From assembly GCA_015056735.1 (NCBI GenBank), contig SVFT01000002.1, forward strand, positions 164,432-228,431: a stretch of DNA of 64,000 nt, in the 5' to 3' direction. Numbering within the stretch: position 1 is the stretch's first letter; each line of letters starts with the position of its first letter. This DNA comes from Lachnospiraceae bacterium. GTDB taxonomy: Bacteria > Bacillota > Clostridia > Lachnospirales > Lachnospiraceae. The notes below the pieces were generated by a model that saw only the letters and a program-made list of their open reading frames with translations, did no database searches and was not told the origin of the DNA. Both the position numbers and the translations under genes were made by a program. Shown here one piece after another: positions 43,130-50,690 of this stretch.

Positions 43130-45385
43130 ATGGGAAAGCACCTGCGTGTGGTTTCAAAAACGATTATACAGATTCTGATCGTTTCCGCGATATCAATTCA
43201 CATGGATTATATGGCTGTCGTGATATCGCATAATGATTCGATCTGGCTCGGAGAAGCAATCGAGGCTGTGGCTTCTGTCATATTCAGCCCGCTTGTGGCC
43301 TTTATTGCTACAGTAATCAGCAACATTGCTACTGATTATCTGGCATATCAGAATATTACTTTCGGCTATGTTGGGATTCTTGAAGGGCTCTCCATGGCTC
43401 TCATCGGTCTGATATACCGCCGCATTAACAAGGATGAGGATGCATTCGGCATCCGCGAGATTGCTATCTTCAATTTTATTCAGATCCTGATAAACGTTGC
43501 AGTCATCTACCTGGCAACGCCTTCGGTTTCCATTTTGTTTTTCGGATTCATTGTTGAGGGCATGTCAAGAGCTCAATTGTTGGAAGAGATGGTGACATTG
43601 CGGGATAACGCCTTTTCGGCGTGCATTTCGGTAGCGCTGATCGGAACGTTTCTGTTGTCGGTATGTATTGCCATTAGGAAAAAATACAGAGAGCATAGCA
43701 GATCCGGTTCTGTTTTGTACGCTATTTTGAAGCCTACCTTTATCAACAGAGAGTACAGAACCCGCGCGGCTGAATATGCAATCGGCTTTACGTTTACCAT
43801 AGCGCTTTCCATGGTGGACGGCGTGGTTTCGGGTCATGTTTTGGGAGCGGACGCGCTGGCGGCAACATCCCTTATGTTTCCGCTTATTTCTTTGACCACC
43901 TTTATTTCCAATGCCATTACCTCCGGCTGTTCCAATCTTTGCGCCATAGCCAAGGGCGACGGTGATCATGAAAGAGCGAATAAGCTCTTTTCGCTTGGCC
44001 TTTTTACAACGCTCGCCCTGGGTGTTATGCAGACTGTTTTATACTACTTCATTAAGGGGCTTTATTTTGAATATTTTGCAACTACGCCCGAGATTGCGGC
44101 ATTTGCAGGCGAGTATTATACATATTACATTTTTGTGCCGCCTTTTTTGGCGCTGGCGACATTTTTGGACGAGATCACCGCTTCTGACGGAGATGATATG
44201 CTTTCCTATACCGGATACATTCTCTCCTTTTTCATTAATGTGGGGTTGTCCATTGCTTTGTCCAATGTAATGGGAATGGCTGGTCTTTCGTTTGCCACCA
44301 TGCTCAGCTATGTCGGTTACCTATTGGTGGTATCAATCCATTTTCTTAAAAAAAGCAATAGCTACAGTCTGCGGCTGTATTTCTCTTTCAGGGATCTTTC
44401 CGTTTTTGCAATGCGCTCGCTTAAAACCAATGCAACCGGTCTGTGTAAGTCTGCGGTATCTTTCGCATTTACGAAAGCGATCCTGCTGTTTTGGGGAAGC
44501 GGATACCTGATCGTGAACACGGTGCTTTGCGCCATGCTCGAAATGTATGAGATCATCAACGGACCGTCCGAGGCGGCGGAGTATCTGTTCGCCACGTATT
44601 TGGGCGAAAAGAACAGTGAGGGGATCAGGACGCTCTTTAAGGAAGCTCTGATGGCATGTCTGCTGGGCGGAATGGTGTTTGCTCAACTCCTGCTTGCGCA
44701 CCCGGATGCGGTGCTCAGCCTTTACGGTATTGAAGACTCTCCGCTGAACGCAGAGCTTATCAGATGCATCCGTTTCTGCTCGCTGGGAATGATTCCTGCG
44801 GCCATAGGAGGCTTTCTGAGTGATTACTACGGGAATACCGGCAAGCCGCTGTGGTCATGTGTGATGGTCGTCTTCCGCACGGCTCTTTTTCCCATTTTGT
44901 TCTGCGTGACGTTCTGCCTGGAAGGCGGACTGGTCGAAATGGGAAGAGGCATGCTTCTTGCACAGGGGGGTGCCGTTGTGTTTTTCTTCGGCTTTGTACT
45001 GATCGTAGAGGGACCCGGCAGCATTCCGTACATGCTGGATGATCCCGACTATGAAAAGGTTCATATGAATTCTTTTGACTATGCACCGGGCGAATACGAA
45101 CGGATCAAAGGCTGGATTCAATCACATCTGAAGGAGCATGGGATTGAGGATCGGAAGATTGAGGAAGCGAAGGCGCTGTTTGAGTCCCTTTGCAGGCAAA
45201 CAGAAGAGAAGCGCGGTAAGAAGAAGGTTCTCGGGGAATGCGTTCTCCGGTTTATAGACGAACCGGAGATCATCATCAAGGATAACGGCGAGTTGTTTAG
45301 GCCGGATATTCAGGATGAACGCGTGGACTATCATGTTCTGATGTCATGCAACAGCAGCACGATCCGTATCGGGAAGTCGGCGTGA
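43130..45385 (+). CDS. MATE-family exporter with extra N- and C-terminal domains
   Basis: A 751-residue membrane protein in three parts. Residues 1-190 have about five helices resembling an ECF-type S component (SPLVAFIATVISNIATDYLA, EGLSMALIGLIYRR). Residues 205-650 form a MATE transporter (TIALSMVDGVVSGHVLGADA, NAITSGCSNLCAIAKGDGDH). The last 100 residues form a soluble tail with EIIIKDNGELFRPD, which recalls the ATP lid of HATPase/RsbW folds but is incomplete. MATE proteins export cationic drugs or metabolites. AGGGGGAG precedes the ATG; it may share the thyA-folA transcript. Confidence 0.8.
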   Translation: MGKHLRVVSKTIIQILIVSAISIHMDYMAVVISHNDSIWLGEAIEAVASVIFSPLVAFIATVISNIATDYLAYQNITFGYVGILEGLSMALIGLIYRRINKDEDAFGIREIAIFNFIQILINVAVIYLATPSVSILFFGFIVEGMSRAQLLEEMVTLRDNAFSACISVALIGTFLLSVCIAIRKKYREHSRSGSVLYAILKPTFINREYRTRAAEYAIGFTFTIALSMVDGVVSGHVLGADALAATSLMFPLISLTTFISNAITSGCSNLCAIAKGDGDHERANKLFSLGLFTTLALGVMQTVLYYFIKGLYFEYFATTPEIAAFAGEYYTYYIFVPPFLALATFLDEITASDGDDMLSYTGYILSFFINVGLSIALSNVMGMAGLSFATMLSYVGYLLVVSIHFLKKSNSYSLRLYFSFRDLSVFAMRSLKTNATGLCKSAVSFAFTKAILLFWGSGYLIVNTVLCAMLEMYEIINGPSEAAEYLFATYLGEKNSEGIRTLFKEALMACLLGGMVFAQLLLAHPDAVLSLYGIEDSPLNAELIRCIRFCSLGMIPAAIGGFLSDYYGNTGKPLWSCVMVVFRTALFPILFCVTFCLEGGLVEMGRGMLLAQGGAVVFFFGFVLIVEGPGSIPYMLDDPDYEKVHMNSFDYAPGEYERIKGWIQSHLKEHGIEDRKIEEAKALFESLCRQTEEKRGKKKVLGECVLRFIDEPEIIIKDNGELFRPDIQDERVDYHVLMSCNSSTIRIGKSA

Positions 45386-45569
45386 AGCGCGGCGGCATGC
45401 GAAAGCTGTTTATAAAATTTTTATTAGCACTCAACCTGTTGCATTGTGAATGACTTTTCTTTCCTAATTATTTTTCAAAATAGCGTATTTTCGCACTTTT
45501 TTAAAAAAGCATTTATGCTTGCTACATAATAACAGACTAATTCGGTACACAAATTGGATCACAAAAATC
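45386..45569. other. AT-rich intergenic stretch at the element's left border
   Basis: No gene is seen. The segment is AT-rich, with TTTTTTAAAAAAGC near 45500 and a possible -10 TACATAATA near 45525. The left end of the conjugative element probably lies here, but I find no att repeat or integrase. Confidence 0.4.
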
Positions 45570-45598
45570 AAAAAGGCGTCCCCAGGGGCGTCTTTTTT
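45570..45598 (+). terminator. Terminator at the element's left border
   Basis: AGGCGTCCC, a short loop and GGGGCGTCT with two G-T pairs, then T7, directly abutting palindrome copy 1. Confidence 0.7.
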
Positions 45599-45614
45599 TG
45601 TGCGACGTCGCACA
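45599..45614. repeat. 16-bp palindrome copy 1 (TGTGCGACGTCGCACA)
   Basis: A perfect palindrome right after the T run of the border terminator and about 20 bases before the start of the secreted cargo gene. Confidence 0.95.
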
Positions 45615-45634
45615 GAAAGCAAGGAGGATGAAAA

Positions 45635-46265
45635 ATGTATAACAGAATCAAGAGAACCCTGTATTTAAGCCTGTTTACGGCGTTTTTCATGGGGGGTAGT
45701 ACACGCTGCGCCGCTTGCAGATAGTATTTCATCGAAAGGCGTGATTCAGGCGAAAGACCTTAACGGAGATATTTCAGCCAGATTTGATGCAGCGGATCTT
45801 CAGACGATTGCGGAGAAGGTAGATGAGAACGTCTCTGATGTAGAATCGCTTGACTCGAAAGCGGATGCGCTTGAGGATCAGCTTGGCGGTGTTTCGTTTG
45901 GCCTTGATGCGAATGGTAGACCTCGTATCACATATAGTAATGGTGAAGAAACCAAAGAAATGAATATTGGTGGCGGTGAATTAAAACAAGAAAAAATTGG
46001 AACATGGAGTTTTAGTATCCCGGAGCAGTATGCAAATGGAACCAAAACGCAATCGTTTACTGTCTCGCAGGATATAATTGACAGAAATCCCATTTTTATT
46101 GCAAGAACAACGAGTGCATCCGGAAACGAAATGTATATAACCGCTCCATACGTTACTGTATCAGGCAATACGGTAACTGCAAATGTGTATTTGGGAATTT
46201 CGGGCGCTGGCAGGGGGAAAAGCTGTAAATCCTCGGGAGAGGTCTTGGCAATATACATGCAATAA
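45635..46265 (+). pseudogene. Secreted cargo protein, frameshifted in a G6 tract
   Basis: ATG 45635 with AGGAGG starts a signal peptide, MYNRIKRTLYLSLFTAFFM, that runs into GGGGGG (45691-45696) and stops at 45722. If the tract had five G, the frame would continue as GVVHAAPLADS, a good cleavage site, and on through the long downstream frame to 46265. The product would be about 209 residues: a coiled, acidic start (ENVSDVESLDSKADALEDQL), a GGG hinge and a beta-rich end. Family unknown. The tract may be a sequencing error, a fixed mutation or a phase-variable switch. Confidence 0.72.
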
Positions 46266-46338
46266 TATCATCAATCGATTTTAGGAGAACAATGACGACG
46301 ACACCGATGACAGTGACGATGGATAAAGGAGGATGGCC

Positions 46339-46512
46339 ATGAATAGAACCTGCAAGGGCTGCTACGCATCAGACACCGGAGGGCATCCAATGAGCGGAGA
46401 AGCTCGCGGTTGCACTCTCAACTATAAAACGGACGGCAAAGGACACCCACAGGAGGAGTGCCCGAAGCCAAAGAGCTGGAAACAGCTCGACAGAGAAAAG
46501 CCAAAGGAATAA
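46339..46512 (+). CDS. Small Cys-rich element protein (57 aa)
   Basis: A 57-residue protein, RTCKGCYASDTGGHPMSGEA and onwards, with four cysteines arranged CxxC and two single. Near-identical small proteins, as I recall, occur in Tn1549-like elements beside parA/repA; the role is unknown. ATG 46339 has AAAGGAGG six bases upstream. The stop of a tiny preceding frame (46292-46342) overlaps its ATG. After its TAA the frame stays open for 26 more codons. Confidence 0.8.
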   Translation: MNRTCKGCYASDTGGHPMSGEARGCTLNYKTDGKGHPQEECPKPKSWKQLDREKPKE

Positions 46513-46666
46513 AACCACGGACAGATCCTTACCAAAGGCAATGGAAACCGTGATTTTGACTTGCTCGATGAGCCACAGGAAAGTGAGGAATGATAGAAAA
46601 GCAGCTTACAGCTTGCTTGATATAGCAACCATAAACGTATCATACATTTTTAAGGAGGAAAAACGT

Positions 46667-47464
46667 ATGAGCAAAGTAATCGCAATTTGTAACCAAAAAG
46701 GTGGTGTCGGTAAGACGACTACCGGAATTAACCTTGGAATCGGTCTTTCAAGGAAAGGTAAAAAAGTTCTTCTCATTGACTTTGATCCCCAGGCAAACGC
46801 AACACAGGGTTTAGGGTTTAATCCTGATGAAAAAGAGAATACGGTCGTATCCCTTATGAAAGCGGTGATGAATAAGGATTCCGTCATTCCTTATGACGAG
46901 ACAATCCTGCATCACGAAGAAGGTATTGATCTAATCCCTTCAAATATTGATATGGCTTCTTTTGAGACGGAACTTATTTCCATGTACTTTGGAAGAGAAA
47001 AAGTGCTTAAAGAGGTCGTAGACAGAATCAGCGATAGATATGATTACATTATCATTGATTGTATGCCTTCACTGAATATCATCGCGCTTAATGCGCTTGT
47101 CGCGGCGAATGAGGTACTTATTCCTCTTCAGACACAGCTTTACTCGGTTCGGGGCCTTGAACACTTATTCGAAACAATCCGAAGTGTGATTGAAAATCGG
47201 CTGAATGAGAACTTACGTATTGCCGGTATTCTTTATACCTGCGCAAATGATAGAACAGCATCCTTCAGGGAGATCCGTGAAATACTGGAAAAAGCGTACG
47301 GCGGGTCGCTTACGATCTTTGAACAGTATATTCCTCGCTCTGTTAAGGTGGAGGATGCGCCTTCTTACGGAAAAAGCATTTATACGTATGCTCCGAACAG
47401 TAAAGTTGCCATTGCTTATAAGAACTTTACAGACGAGTTTATGAAATGTGAGGGGGGACGATAA
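46667..47464 (+). CDS. parA: ParA/Soj partition ATPase
   Basis: A 265-residue Walker-type ATPase that should move or segregate the element when it is circular. The deviant Walker A is CNQKGGVGKTTTGINLG at the N-terminus, with FDPQANATQG and YIIIDCMPSLNI following. There is no N-terminal DNA-binding domain, so it is a small ParA (type Ib-like or Soj-like). AAGGAGG precedes the ATG. The next gene starts two bases after its stop, where a ParB would be expected. Confidence 0.94.
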   Translation: MSKVIAICNQKGGVGKTTTGINLGIGLSRKGKKVLLIDFDPQANATQGLGFNPDEKENTVVSLMKAVMNKDSVIPYDETILHHEEGIDLIPSNIDMASFETELISMYFGREKVLKEVVDRISDRYDYIIIDCMPSLNIIALNALVAANEVLIPLQTQLYSVRGLEHLFETIRSVIENRLNENLRIAGILYTCANDRTASFREIREILEKAYGGSLTIFEQYIPRSVKVEDAPSYGKSIYTYAPNSKVAIAYKNFTDEFMKCEGGR

Positions 47465-47465
47465 G

Positions 47466-48230
47466 ATGGCAATTAAAGCATTTAATGTTATGAACTTATC
47501 GGCTCCGCAGCTTATAGATCCCAACAAGGTAAACTACCAGGACTCCATCGAGATCATCAAAGATGAACTGCATCATGCGCAGAAATCATTTGTTAAGATT
47601 GGATGGTACTTAAAACATATCGATGAACAGAAGATGTATGAAGAGGACGGGTATTCTGATCTGTATGATTTTGCCCGGGATAAGTTCAATATCACCAGGA
47701 CGACAGCAAGCCGCTTTATCAGTATATGCGAGCGGTTTTCAGTTAATAACAATTCGCCGGAACTTGATGATAAGTATTCTGAGTACGGTGTGTCACAGCT
47801 TTTTGAAATGCTTCCGATGAATGACAAGGAGATTGAAAAAGTGACACCGGACATGCCGGTTGGAAAGATCAGAGAACTTAAGGCAGAGGCAAAAGCGGAA
47901 AAGAAAGAAAAAGGTTCTCTGCCGGATCCGACGGTAGATGATGCGGTTAAAGGCCAGTATTCCTTTTCTAGTATTGATATGGATATCGTCGAGGATGAGC
48001 TTCCTGTTGATGAAGATACTGTTCTCGATAATGAATTAAGAGAAACATTTTCCTCTATGTCGTTTGCAGAAGCTATTGAAATACAAAAGAACCTCATACG
48101 CGATATGATGGACGATATTTTGGCGTGTGACAAAGATGAACCTTCTGTTGAGCTGCTGTTTTCTGCATACTCTTTAAAGGAAACGGTTGCGGCTCTGAAA
48201 AAGGTGATAGAAATAATTGATCTATGTTGA
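47466..48230 (+). CDS. DUF3102-like putative partition partner
   Basis: A 254-residue cytoplasmic protein. Residues about 30-110 (DELHHAQKSFVKIGWYLKHI to TRTTASRFISICERF) look like a DUF3102-type helical region with a helix-turn-helix like that of ParB/KorB proteins. No ParB N-terminal arginine motif is seen. A charged middle and acidic end follow. Its place directly behind parA suggests that it is the DNA-binding partner, and the element's 16-bp palindromes are candidate sites. GGGGGG precedes the ATG. Confidence 0.65.
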   Translation: MAIKAFNVMNLSAPQLIDPNKVNYQDSIEIIKDELHHAQKSFVKIGWYLKHIDEQKMYEEDGYSDLYDFARDKFNITRTTASRFISICERFSVNNNSPELDDKYSEYGVSQLFEMLPMNDKEIEKVTPDMPVGKIRELKAEAKAEKKEKGSLPDPTVDDAVKGQYSFSSIDMDIVEDELPVDEDTVLDNELRETFSSMSFAEAIEIQKNLIRDMMDDILACDKDEPSVELLFSAYSLKETVAALKKVIEIIDLC

Positions 48231-48250
48231 GGTTACACAATATAGAGAAC

Positions 48251-48308
48251 CTACGCTACCTCCTATTATGGCGTAGTGGAAAAGGCGGGATTTTTATCCC
48301 GTCTTTTC
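48251..48308 (+). terminator. Two hairpins before repA, the second terminator-like
   Basis: CTACGC/GCGTAG (48251-48276) is followed by GGCGGGA-TTTTTA-TCCCGTC and TTTTCT (48284-48308), 34 bases before the repA start. The pair could act as an attenuator controlling initiator level. Confidence 0.6.
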
Positions 48309-48341
48309 TATTGGAGGAAAACTGAAAATGGGAGAGTAAAA

Positions 48342-49304
48342 ATGGACAAACGGTTTGACTACTACTATGGGTCGGAAACGGAACAGTATTCCTATTTCGT
48401 TCTGCCAAAGGTGCTTATCAGAGATGAGCGTTTTAGAACGCTTTCAGCTAATGCGAAGATCCTGTATACGATCTTACTGGACATTTGCAGCTTGTCTGTA
48501 AAAAATGGATGGGTTGATGATGAAAACAGAGTATACATCATTTATCCGAGGCAGAAGATCGCAGAAGAAATGGGATGCAGTACCGTAACGGCCACGTCGC
48601 TTACTTCTGAACTTGAAAAGTTTGGCCTTATTTCAAAAAAGAGAAGGGGGCAGGGTCAGACGGATCTGATCTATGTTCATAACTTTAACAAGCTCTTTGA
48701 AGTGGAAGAAAAAATAAGCGAACAAGAGGATAACAGGGAGTTTTCTGAAGTTAAGGATTCTTTACTCCTAGAAGTTAAGCCCTCTTTACATCAAGAAGTT
48801 AAGAATTCTTTACATCAAGAAGTTAAAGATTCTTTACATCAAGAAGTTAAAGATTCTTTACCCATAGAACAAACTAATATAAATAACCTGAATAATAATA
48901 AACATAATTCATCATCATCAAATAATTTAAGTAATATAATGGCGCTTGAGTTTGATGATGATGAAAACTATATGCGGGTAAAATTGCAAGTGGCGTCTGC
49001 CCTTGAGGCGTTTCCTGCCACGATCGTCGAAGCCGTTTTTGCAGAGCTTATGTCGCGAGGTTCCAGTGTGACGGCAACTCTGTCGCCCGCTATGTTTTTC
49101 CAGATCTGCAAAAATATCGCAGAGTATACTGGTAAGATCAGCAGCCTGAAGCGCTTTGTCGCAACGTGCATTGACAACATGCTTCTTGCGTCAAGTTCAT
49201 CCGGCGGTGGCAAGGATTCAAAGAGGGAGCAGAGAAAAATACACGGCTTTCAGGAGCGCAATTATAATTTTGCCGAGATAGAAAGAATGCTTCGACGCAA
49301 CTGA
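48342..49304 (+). CDS. repA: Replication initiator RepA (RepA_N family)
   Basis: A 320-residue initiator. The RepA_N domain (about 1-125) starts FDYYYGSETEQYSYFVLPKV and has LSANAKILYTILLDICSLS and the winged-helix RQKIAEEMGCSTVTATSLTSEL. Residues 136-176 are a 5-fold repeat of EVKxSLHQ, encoded by 24-bp DNA repeats that may be the origin itself, as in other RepA_N replicons. The C-domain follows after an Asn/Ser linker. ATG 48342 follows GGGAGAG. Confidence 0.92.
   Translation: MDKRFDYYYGSETEQYSYFVLPKVLIRDERFRTLSANAKILYTILLDICSLSVKNGWVDDENRVYIIYPRQKIAEEMGCSTVTATSLTSELEKFGLISKKRRGQGQTDLIYVHNFNKLFEVEEKISEQEDNREFSEVKDSLLLEVKPSLHQEVKNSLHQEVKDSLHQEVKDSLPIEQTNINNLNNNKHNSSSSNNLSNIMALEFDDDENYMRVKLQVASALEAFPATIVEAVFAELMSRGSSVTATLSPAMFFQICKNIAEYTGKISSLKRFVATCIDNMLLASSSSGGGKDSKREQRKIHGFQERNYNFAEIERMLRRN
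48747..48866 (+). repeat. Five 24-bp tandem repeats inside repA (possible iterons)
   Basis: Unit GAAGTTAA(a/g)(g/a)ATTCTTTA plus CATCAA, at 48747, 48771, 48795, 48819 and 48843. Units 3 to 5 are nearly identical and units 1 and 2 are diverged. RepA_N replicons are known to carry their origin in the middle of the rep gene. Confidence 0.9.
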
Positions 49305-49313
49305 AAGATTTTC

Positions 49314-49329
49314 TGTGCGACGTCGCACA
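49314..49329. repeat. 16-bp palindrome copy 2
   Basis: TGTGCGACGTCGCACA, extended here to 18 bp by flanking C and G. It lies nine bases after the repA stop and just before the AAGGAGG of the next gene. Confidence 0.95.
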
Positions 49330-49347
49330 GAAAGTAAGGAGGGAAGA

Positions 49348-49599
49348 GTGAAAGGATATGCGATTGAGCTTAAGTGCTCATATGGTGCGATGGCGCCGCT
49401 TTCCGAATATGTCGGAAGGCAGATCTTTACAATAGCGCACAAAAAGTATGCGCAGCTTGTAGGAGCAGTAGATGCAAAACTGTATGACTCACGTGCTGAT
49501 GCGATTGAAGCTTTTGATGCGTTACACATTGTATGCGAAAACATTCCTGACGAATATGAGATCGTCGAGATTTGGAGAAAGGATGATGATAAAGAATGA
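49348..49599 (+). CDS. Hypothetical element protein (83 aa)
   Basis: An 83-residue cytoplasmic protein with no family I know. It has SEYVGRQIFTIAHKKYAQLV and an acidic C-terminus, IVEIWRKDDDKE. The start is GTG 49348 with AAGGAGGG just upstream. Its stop overlaps the start of pcfB by four bases (ATGA), so it is coupled to the transfer genes. Confidence 0.7.
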   Translation: MKGYAIELKCSYGAMAPLSEYVGRQIFTIAHKKYAQLVGAVDAKLYDSRADAIEAFDALHIVCENIPDEYEIVEIWRKDDDKE

Positions 49600-50297
49600 G
49601 CGGTATAACGGATGATATTCACGCTAAAGAAGCTGACATTGCTAAAAAAATAGGAAAGAAGGCGTTTGAGGCAGCAATAAAGCTTTTCAAAGGAATTGCT
49701 TTAAAATTAAAAAGCGGTGAAGAACTTACCCAGGAAAACATCATAAAATCCGTCAAAGAAATGCTTAACAAGGTTGATTCGGGCGTTGATTTTTCTGTTC
49801 ACAACGTCGATATCAAGGATCTTATCAAGGACGGTAATGTTACGGCGGTACCGGATCAGCTCACAAAAGAGCAGATGAAATACTTCGATAAATATTGCAA
49901 GCAATATGGTATTCATTATGCTGCCTTAAAGAACGGTACCGGTAAGGACGCAACGTATACGCTTTTCTTTAAAAGCGGTAATGCGGATCTGATTTTTGAA
50001 GCTCTTAAGCGTGGTGTCGCTGATTATGAAAAGGATCAGCAGAAAAAACAGGAAAAGACTAATGCCAAGGAGCAGAAGAAGACTTCGCGTGAGCAAAAAA
50101 AGCAGGAAAAAGAACAGAAGAAAGCAATGAAACAGGCAAGGAAGCAGAAGACAAAAGAAAAAGCAGCTTCCAAAGCGGAGGAAAGGGAGTCGGTGCGAGC
50201 AAAGCTCGCCTTTTTTCGAGATAGGGTTGAACGTAACGAAAAAATGAAACAGCCTGCAAAAGAGAAACTTAAGAATAAGAACGAGATGGCAAGGTAG
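49596..50297 (+). CDS. pcfB: PcfB-like conjugation protein (DUF3801)
   Basis: A 233-residue cytoplasmic protein. The DUF3801/PcfB domain (about 1-150) includes KEQMKYFDKYCKQYGIHYAALKN and YTLFFKSGNADLIFEALKRG. The rest is a very basic Lys/Gln/Glu helical tail. In enterococcal pCF10, PcfB helps bring the relaxosome to the coupling protein PcfC, whose homologue lies 2.1 kb downstream. The start overlaps the preceding stop. Confidence 0.87.
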   Translation: MSGITDDIHAKEADIAKKIGKKAFEAAIKLFKGIALKLKSGEELTQENIIKSVKEMLNKVDSGVDFSVHNVDIKDLIKDGNVTAVPDQLTKEQMKYFDKYCKQYGIHYAALKNGTGKDATYTLFFKSGNADLIFEALKRGVADYEKDQQKKQEKTNAKEQKKTSREQKKQEKEQKKAMKQARKQKTKEKAASKAEERESVRAKLAFFRDRVERNEKMKQPAKEKLKNKNEMAR

Positions 50298-50306
50298 TTT
50301 GTGCGA
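50298..50306. repeat. Decayed half copy of the palindrome
   Basis: TTTGTGCGA directly after the pcfB stop equals the left half of the flanked palindrome at 52338-52346; the right half is replaced by unrelated sequence. Confidence 0.55.
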
Positions 50307-50343
50307 GGAAGCTTTTCAAGGTTGTTGGGAGGTACCTAGAAGC

Positions 50344-50643
50344 ATGAAAATGACAGTAAAAGAGGCTTTTGAGAAGTATAAGGACATAGCGATTAACTAT
50401 GTTTTTGAGACAAAATGTCGTGAATGCGGCAAATACTACGATGAACTTGATGAAGAGTATTCTTTTGAAGGAGATAAAGAATACTTTCTAGGGGATTGGC
50501 AGCGTGAATACGGTGTGATTGATCTTGATGATGAAATAGAGCAGCTTGAAGGCGAAGAATGCAAATTCGTACTGTACAGAATGTCCCCAGATGAAGGACT
50601 ATGCGAAAGCTGTGAAAATTTTGTGCGACGTCGCACAAATTGA
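50344..50643 (+). CDS. Hypothetical acidic protein with Cys pairs (99 aa)
   Basis: A 99-residue acidic protein with ETKCRECGKYYDELDEEY near residue 20 and a second pair, GLCESCENF, near the end. The four cysteines can form one zinc site. Function unknown. ATG 50344 is preceded by GGGAGG eleven bases away. The last codons (FVRRRTN) are encoded by palindrome copy 3, and its stop overlaps the -35 of the next promoter. The end of the protein may therefore be secondary to that site. Confidence 0.68.
   Translation: MKMTVKEAFEKYKDIAINYVFETKCRECGKYYDELDEEYSFEGDKEYFLGDWQREYGVIDLDDEIEQLEGEECKFVLYRMSPDEGLCESCENFVRRRTN
50622..50637. repeat. 16-bp palindrome copy 3
   Basis: TGTGCGACGTCGCACA, two bases upstream of TTGACA of a consensus promoter and inside the 3' end of the preceding gene. 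Confidence 0.95.
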
Positions 50644-50668
50644 CAATAGTTCGCCGTGGCGATATAAT
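50640..50668 (+). promoter_or_regulatory. Consensus promoter of the HTH-nucleotidyltransferase pair
   Basis: TTGACA (50640-50645), exactly 17 bp, TATAAT (50663-50668), then AAGGAAGGTGG before the ATG. Palindrome copy 3 abuts the -35, where a bound protein would regulate it. Confidence 0.92.
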
Positions 50669-50690
50669 TTCTTTAAGGAAGGTGGTTGAA

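Noticed and set aside
48747-48866. CRISPR-like tandem repeats
   Set aside because: Units are contiguous 24-mers without spacers and are read as protein in repA; no cas genes.
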